64,000 nt of DNA, taken from the NCBI GenBank assembly GCA_963669155.1, contig OZ022586.1, positions 22,835,379 to 22,899,378 of the forward strand, read 5' to 3'. Shown here one piece after another: positions 58,401-64,000 of the stretch. Each line of letters begins with the position of its first letter. Position 1 is the stretch's first letter. The notes below the pieces were generated by a model, which was not told where the DNA came from, made no database searches, and was given only the letters and a program-made list of their open reading frames with translations. This DNA is from Arbacia lixula. Lineage: Eukaryota > Echinodermata > Echinoidea > Arbacioida > Arbaciidae. The translations under genes were made by a program, and so were the position numbers.

Positions 58401-60502
58401 ATAGATCACTACTTGGAGGTAGACCGGTGACATTTTGTGTAAAATTCCTGAAAGGTCAGAGGTCAAAGGTCAATGAACTTTGTAAAAAAAATTACACAAA
58501 TCTGACCTTTTTTACAATGAATCCAAGGTCAAGGATGCAGTTTTCATTAAACATGGTACAAAGATGGATCAGTACTTGGGGATAGACTCGTGAAATTTTT
58601 GGTAAAATTCCTGAAAGGTCAGAGGTCAAAGGTTAATGAACTTTGCCAAAATTACCTAAAAATTGCTCCCAAAGTGATATTTTTCACAATAAATCCAAAT
58701 CCAATAGCGCATTTTCAACCAAACATGGTGCAAAGATGGATCACTACTTGGGGGTAGACTGATAACATTTTGATGAAACTTCTCAAAGGTCAATGAACTT
58801 TGCCAAAATCGGTTATTTTTCACAATGAATCCGAATCTAATGATTCAGTTAAAAAAAAAAACATGGTACAGAGATGTGTCACTTCATGGAGGAAGACTGG
58901 TGAAAGTTTGGGTAAAATTCCTGAAAGATCAGATTTATGAGCTCAGCCAAAATTTACTGAAAATTGCTCCAAAATTGATATTTTTCACAATAAAGCCCAA
59001 TCCAATTATGCATTTCAAGAAAAAATGTTACATAGATGAATCACAAGGATACAAGGATGGATAGTTACTACTCATTTCAGGTACTTTCATGTACGGTCGC
59101 ATTATATGTATTGTTTAAATTTGTAACGCCATCAATTCACATGAATGACACCTTTCTTACACAAGCTGAAATTTCTGCATAATCGTATCTATGAATGATA
59201 TTATGAAAACGGTTACCTTATTCAATTTCAATTCTTTATTCATTTAACAAACAAGAATTAACAACTTTCATGAACAATGAGTATAAGGCATCACCAGAAA
59301 GCCGATGGCTTGTGAGATGTGATAACCATTAACATGTGGTTCAAAACACATAAGTATAGAGTCCATTATTTAAATGACATACAGTAAGATGAACCCAAGT
59401 ACACAAAATACATAAAAATATATACTTAAAAAAACATATATCAAAGAGAGACTAATACAAGCAAATACAAACGAAGCAAAAAAACACAAACGAAGTGGCC
59501 GGAAGCATTATATTTTCGGGTTGTCCGTCCGTCCGTCCGTCCAGAATCCGTTTAGGCAATATCTTGAGAACCGTTCACCAGATTTGCTTGAAACTTAGTA
59601 CATGTGTGTATTGCATGAAACAAATGAAGTGTGTAAAATAGGGGTCAAATCTGCCCGAAGCCCCAAATAAGACCTGTAAAATGGTCGAAAGCTTGGCTGA
59701 TTAACGTTTGTGAACACACTAGCTACGTCCAACCGCGTCCTTCTTCTGCAATCTCAAATATAATTTATGATGCGGCACCCATCACGTACGTGGCCGACGC
59801 ACATTCACGTTTTTTTACATATAGGATAGGAACTAACAAATACCTACACTGCGACGTTTATATTGTATGAACAAAAGAAAAGGAAAGTGAGTATATATTC
59901 TTTCAGTAAGATTGTCTTGAGGTCCGAGAGGCAGAAAAATGTCACTCTCACAAATTGAATAAAATCATGGAAACGTAATATCGTGAATAACATGTCGAAT
60001 CCAATGCAGTTGTTAGGGACTTTTAAGTGAGGTGCATATCACAGTCTCACTCCCGTTCTCATATCTTTACAGCGGCACCAACAACATCAGCTAATCAACA
60101 GTCAACTACAACAGGTCCCACTGCCGTTTCTGCAACACATAGGGAAGATGGGAAGGGTAAACAAACTTAATTTTTCACATCCTATTCACAACCTAAAAAG
60201 TTTGAAAGAGATAGAGACGATATCGTGTTTGCATAATTTGAAAGATGTATAATTCTGATAGTAAAGAGGCCTTACTACCATTGTGGTGTATTTTTTTTCG
60301 ATTTTCTAGTATTGTTAGTATGATTGAAGTGTGATGTTATCTTTTGGCTGTCATTTATAGACAGATTTGAAGTTATGACCACGTGAACTTACACTGCTTT
60401 TACAATCACCACCATTTCTCATGTTGTCATGTCGTCGTACAGACACAACGACTTGCATCTGTCCAACCCAACCAACACAGCTGAGTGCATCGCCTTCCAA
60501 TG
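52424..60502 (+). CDS. SRCR-WSC receptor, gene C (5' part; continues off the right edge or broken)
   Basis: Exons: 52424-52493 signal peptide (MFQAWLVFLFVTYNALPS); 52685-52903 and 53240-53317 SRCR (TTCGVNFDF, LVCEHIGAYG, SSCSSPDMIGAAACY); 53723-54022 WSC (YLGCYMD, KCISHCRES, GEECFCGAAG, SSCGGLG). Then, beyond 6 kb of repeats, stalk exons 60073-60156 (APTTSANQQSTTTGPTAV; close to gene A exon 7) and 60443-60502 (TTTCICPTQPTQLSASP). All joints are phase 1. No transmembrane or tail exon is seen before the satellite array at 60950, so they lie beyond the window or are lost. The intron after the WSC exon contains a Penelope-like element, a partial WSC duplication and a stalk exon with a broken acceptor. 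The ectodomain is intact; whether the whole gene is functional is unknown. Confidence 0.75.
54182..55230 (+). mobile_element. Penelope-like element fragment with inverted terminal copies
   Basis: A frame from 54357 reads PKGQIVLPYVKGFSEALRR then QFGIRVCYKPTRS, the region after the RT of Penelope-like elements. After a LINE insertion, 54865-55203 encodes VLDREPQSFERGVKEAIYIR then NPSLNRDEGRYKLPSVYDP, the C-terminal signature that follows the GIY-YIG nuclease in many animal Penelope/Neptune elements. The coding end (55087-55230) is present again in inverted orientation at 54182-54320, including ACACTCGG and TCACCAGG blocks. Inverted or tandem terminal copies are characteristic of Penelope elements. 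The RT core and most of the nuclease are missing. Confidence 0.7.
54553..54862 (+). mobile_element. LINE 3' fragment inserted in the Penelope-like element
   Basis: Translates as LHIPRTRAQTYGHRSFSFIA then PSFWNNLPLHIVKAP, a CR1/L2-type ORF2 C-terminus. A 3' end follows with GCGCTATATAAGG and an ATTATC repeat tail (54825-54862). It splits the two Penelope segments. Confidence 0.75.
55814..56062 (+). CDS. Acidic open segment ending at a splice donor (uncertain)
   Basis: A frame without stops encodes a strongly acidic stretch (SSDDEITLDLDFEILDEE, SNGSDSDESHSN, DKDDGDIGEF) ending TSLSLY before GTAAGT. It contains no in-frame ATG and the acceptor is unclear. Acidic leaders of this style occur at the start of several transposon-encoded proteins, and 55560-55840 may be the non-coding left part of such an element. 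It could also be chance. The overlapping minus-strand frame at 55431-55829 is not supported. Confidence 0.2.
56565..57298 (+). pseudogene. Duplicated stalk exon relics of gene C with lost acceptors
   Basis: Two copies of CAAGCCAGCCAACCACAACT (about 56570 and 57245) resemble gene A stalk exons 5 and 6. The second is otherwise complete (VPESSQPTTTSLTSTEGIAT, donor GTATTT at 57299). However, the position of the gene A acceptor (TTCAG before TTCCAGAAC) reads TGTGG, so it cannot be spliced in the same way. Confidence 0.6.
56800..56892 (+). pseudogene. Truncated duplicate of the gene C WSC exon 3' end
   Basis: Reads GDSDCQTPYTGDAHSSCG then YIAVFQ, matching the last third of the WSC exon 53723-54022. 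Its downstream intron also matches (CATAATACTTTGAAAA against CATAATGCTTGAAAA). It has lost the first two-thirds of the domain, one Cys (Tyr) and part of the GGLGH loop. Confidence 0.8.
58140..59080 (+). repeat. ATGCCTCCGC repeat element, copy 2 (partial)
   Basis: Same start hairpin, (TCCG)n tract and tandem AGGTCAAAGGTCA-bearing units as 18930-20375. The end with GCGGAGGCAT is missing. Confidence 0.8.
59480..59660 (+). repeat. ATGCCTCCGC repeat element, copy 3 (5' fragment)
   Basis: Begins GAAGTGGCCGGAAGCATTAT, has (TCCG)n, and matches about 170 bp of the 5' part of the family before ending abruptly at GGGGTCAAATCTG. Confidence 0.75.
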
Positions 60503-60864
60503 GTGGGTTTAAAATGTGATCTTAGGTCATCTATTGTTAATGCTCTGTTAAATAATGCTAACTTATCTTTTTTAACACTTTTTTTTAAATTTAGCCTCAC
60601 TAATTATAATAATGTATGCCAGAGAGGATTTCTTTTGAGATTAATGACAAAATGGCGGTCAGTTTTTTAGGCTACATGAACGGTATGAACTGGATTGTTC
60701 TTATAAACAACACAGCAGTTACAACACATTGGATGAAGACTCCATTGACTGAATATCACATGGCAACAATATAAATCGTAACACCTGTTATGAAGATAAC
60801 GCTTAATTTAAAAGCCCGCATACGTTTTGTAAAACCTAGGTTTTGGCTCCTCTTTCCCCGTCTC

Positions 60865-60947
60865 CCTCTCTCTCTCTCTCTCTCTCTCTCCTTCTCTCTC
60901 TCTCTCTCTCTCCCTCTCTCTCTCTCTCTTTCTCTCTCTTTCTAGAT
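60865..60947. repeat. (CT)n microsatellite
   Basis: Interrupted CT run directly preceding the satellite array. Confidence 0.9.
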
Positions 60948-60949
60948 AC

Positions 60950-63900
60950 GTATAGATAACCCTGATAGCAGACTGACGTCGTAAAGACGTCGTGTATATG
61001 TCATAAACTCGTCAACACGTCGTACGTCGTAAAGGCGACCATATTGTGACGTCATAATGACGTCTATAAATGACCAAAAAATCTTACATTTTTGCTTGAC
61101 CATATTATGACTGTGTAACGACGTCATAATTACGTCTTTAAATGACCAGACAAATCCCACTTTTGCACGACCAGTTGATGACTATGTTACGACGTCATAA
61201 TGACGTCATAAAATGACCTAGCAAATCCCACTGTTTAACAACAATATTACGACTATTTTACGACGACATGTTCACGTCTTGAAATGACCAAACAAATCTC
61301 TAATCGCACGACCAGAATCTGACTATAATACGGCGTCAAAATTACGTCTTTAAATGATCAAATTTTTCATTGTATGACCAGAATCTGTCTTTCATTCGAT
61401 CGACATCTTAAAAGACGTATCCACTTTCTGCATGACCATATCATGACCATATAACAACATAATAATGAAGTCTTTGAATGACCAAACAGATCATGTATTG
61501 TACGACCAGAATCTGACTTAAATACGACGTCATATTGACGTCTACAAACGACCCCAAAATCTCACTTTTTGCACGACCATTTTTTGACTATTTTACGACG
61601 CCATGTTGACGTCTTTAGATGACCAAAGAAATCTCTTATTGTACGACCAGAATCTGACTTAAATGTAACGTCATAATTACGTCTTTAAATGAACCAAAAT
61701 CGTACTTCTTTGCACGACTTTATTATGACTACGTTACAACATCAAAATGACGTCTTTAAATGATCAAACACATCTCTTATCTTTAGACCACAATCTGACT
61801 ATAATACGTCAGAATGACGTCTTTAAATAACCCTAAATCTAACTCTTTTTTGCCCGACCATATACCGTGTTACGACGTCAAATTACGTCTTTAAATGATC
61901 AAAGATTTTTTTTCATTGTATGACCAGAATCTTAGTTTCATTCGATCAACATCTTAATGACATATCCCACGTACTTCCTGCATGACCATATCATGACTAT
62001 ATAACGACATCATAATGACGTCTTTGAATGACGTACCAAACAAATCATGTATTGTACGACCAGAATCTGACCTAAATACGACGTCATATTGACGTCTACA
62101 AATGACCCCAAAATCTCACTTTTTGCACGACCATTTTTTGACTATTTCACGACGCCATGTTGACGTCTTTAGATGACCAAAGAAATCTCTTATTGTGCGA
62201 CCAGAATCTGACTTAAATACGACGTCATAATTACGTCTTTAAATGAACCAAAATCGTACTTCTTTGCACGACTTTATTATGACTACGTTACAACATCAAA
62301 ATGACGTCTTTAAATGATCAAACACATCTCTTATCTTTAGACCACAATCTGACTATAATACGTCAGAATGACGTCTTTAAATAACCCTAAATCTAACTCT
62401 TTTTTGCCCGACCATATACCGTGTTACGACGTCAAATTACGTCTTTAAATGATCAAAGATTTTTTTACATTGTATGACCAGAATCTTAGTTTCATTCGAT
62501 CAACATCTTAATGACGTATCCCACGTACTTCCTGCATGACCATATCATGACTATATAACGACATCATAATGACGTCTTTGAATGACGTACCAAACAAATC
62601 ATGTATTGTACAACCAGAATCTGACCTAAATACGACGTCATATTGACGTCTACAAATGACCCCAAAATCTCACTTTTTGCACGACCATTTTTTGACTATT
62701 TCACGACGCCATGTTGACGTCTTTAGATGACCAAAGAAATCTCTTATTGTGCGACCAGAATCTGACTTAAATACGACGTCATAATTACGTCTTTAAATGA
62801 ACCAAAATCGTACTTCTTTGCATGACTTTATTATGAATACGTTACGACATCAAAATGGCGTCTTTAAATGACCAAAAAAATCTCTTATCGTACGACCAGA
62901 ATCTGACTATAATACAACGTCAGAATGACGTCTTTAAATGACCCCAAATCTTACTTTTTTTGCCCGACCATATTATGACTGTGTTACGACGTCAAAATTA
63001 CGTCTTTAAATGATCAAATTTTTCATTGTATGACCAGAATCTGACTTTCATTCGATCGACATCTTAAAGACGTATCCCACTTTCTGTGTGACCATATTCA
63101 TGACTATATAACGACATCATAGTAACGTCTTTGAATGACCAAACAAATCATGTACTGTACGACCAGAATCTGACTTAGATACGACGTCATATTGACGCCT
63201 ACAAATCATCCAAAAATCTCACTGTTTGCACGACCACATTTTGACTATTTTACGACGCCATGTTGACGTCTTTAGATGACCAAAGAATCCCCTTTTGTAC
63301 AACCAGAATCTGACTCAAATGTAACGTTATAATTTTGTCTTTAAATGAACCAAAATCTTACTTCTTTGCACGTCTTTATTATGACTACGCTACAACATCT
63401 AAATGACGTCTTTAAATGATCAAACACATCTCTTATCTTTAGACAGGAATCTGACTATAATACGTCAGAAGGACGTCTTTAAATAACCCTAAATCTTACT
63501 CTTTTTTTCCCGACCATATTATGACTGTATTACGACGTCAAAATTACGTCTTTAAATGATCAAAATTTTTCATTGTATGACCAGAATCTGAGTTTCATTC
63601 GATCGACATCTTAATGACGTATCTCACTTCCTGCATGACCATATCATGACTATATAACGACATCATAATTGACGTCTTTGAATGACGTACCAAACAAATC
63701 ATGTATTGTACCGTACTGACTTAAATACGACGTCATACTGCATGACGTCTACAAATGACCCAAAAATCTCACTTTTTGCACGACCACATTTTAAGACGCA
63801 ATGTTGACGTTTAGATGAACAAAGAAATCTCTTATTGTACGACCAGAATCTGACTCAAATGCAACGTCATAATTACGTCTTTAAATGAACCAAAATCTTG

Positions 63901-64000
63901 CTTCTTTGCACGACTTTATTGTGACTACGTTACGACATCAAAATGACGTCTTTAAATGATCAAACACATCTCTTATCGTAAGACCAGAATCTGACTATAC
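60950..64000. repeat. GACGTC satellite array, higher-order period about 550 bp
   Basis: Monomers of about 65-75 bp contain (A)TGACGTCTTTAAATGACC, ACGACCAGAATCTGACT and TACGACGTCATAAT words. A landmark (TTTCATTCGATCxACATCTT) recurs at about 61385, 61931, 62485, 63041 and 63588, spacings of 546-556 bp, so about five higher-order units are visible and the array runs off the right edge. Units two and three are nearly identical. There is no coding capacity. Confidence 0.9.

Noticed and set aside
60950..64000. CRISPR-like array
   Set aside because: Eukaryotic context, repeats are contiguous diverged satellite monomers without unique spacers, and no cas genes are present.

Overview
This is a eukaryotic, intron-rich window of animal nuclear DNA. 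The reasons are GT-AG exons joined almost entirely in phase 1, signal-peptide first exons, EGF, SRCR and WSC extracellular domains, many LINE, Penelope, Gypsy, SINE and MITE-like relics, and abundant microsatellites. Mixed SRCR/WSC receptors, a Mag-type Gypsy element primed by tRNA-Ser and the 'ATGCCTCCGC...TCCGTCCGTCC' repeat fit a marine invertebrate deuterostome, most likely an echinoderm such as a sea urchin. The species cannot be fixed from sequence alone.

Layout. 0-5 kb: two minus-strand gene pieces. One is a signal-peptide first exon running off the left edge (13-97). The other is a transmembrane terminal exon pair (4239-4908). SINE copies and a CT microsatellite lie between them. 5.7-13.5 kb: a complete minus-strand Gypsy (Mag-like) LTR retrotransposon with an uninterrupted 1419-residue gag-pol, identical 170-bp LTRs and a 5-bp target duplication. 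It sits 114 bp upstream of the start codon of the next gene. 13.6-21.0 kb: a plus-strand secreted-protein gene (signal peptide, novel exon, EGF, farnesoic-acid-methyltransferase-like domain). 21-33 kb: a graveyard of mobile DNA (Crypton-like exon, several LINE reverse-transcriptase pieces, a hAT-like piece, fold-back elements, dispersed purine-rich repeats).

33-60.5 kb: the centrepiece is three tandem same-strand paralogues, called A, B and C here. A and B each encode signal peptide + SRCR + WSC + Ser/Thr-rich stalk + one transmembrane helix + a tyrosine-bearing cytoplasmic tail. C has the same ectodomain and stalk exons, but its membrane exons would lie beyond the window. The ectodomain exons have almost fixed lengths (219, 57/78 and 300 nt) and phase 1 joints, whereas the transmembrane and tail exons of A and B are unrelated. 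Upstream blocks are co-duplicated. This looks like a small, actively diversifying receptor cluster, possibly for glycan or microbial recognition; the function is inferred only from the domains.

60.95-64 kb: a tandem satellite with about 550-bp higher-order periodicity, built on a dyad GACGTCAT-A-ATGACGTC core, continuing off the right edge. It lies where the rest of gene C is expected.
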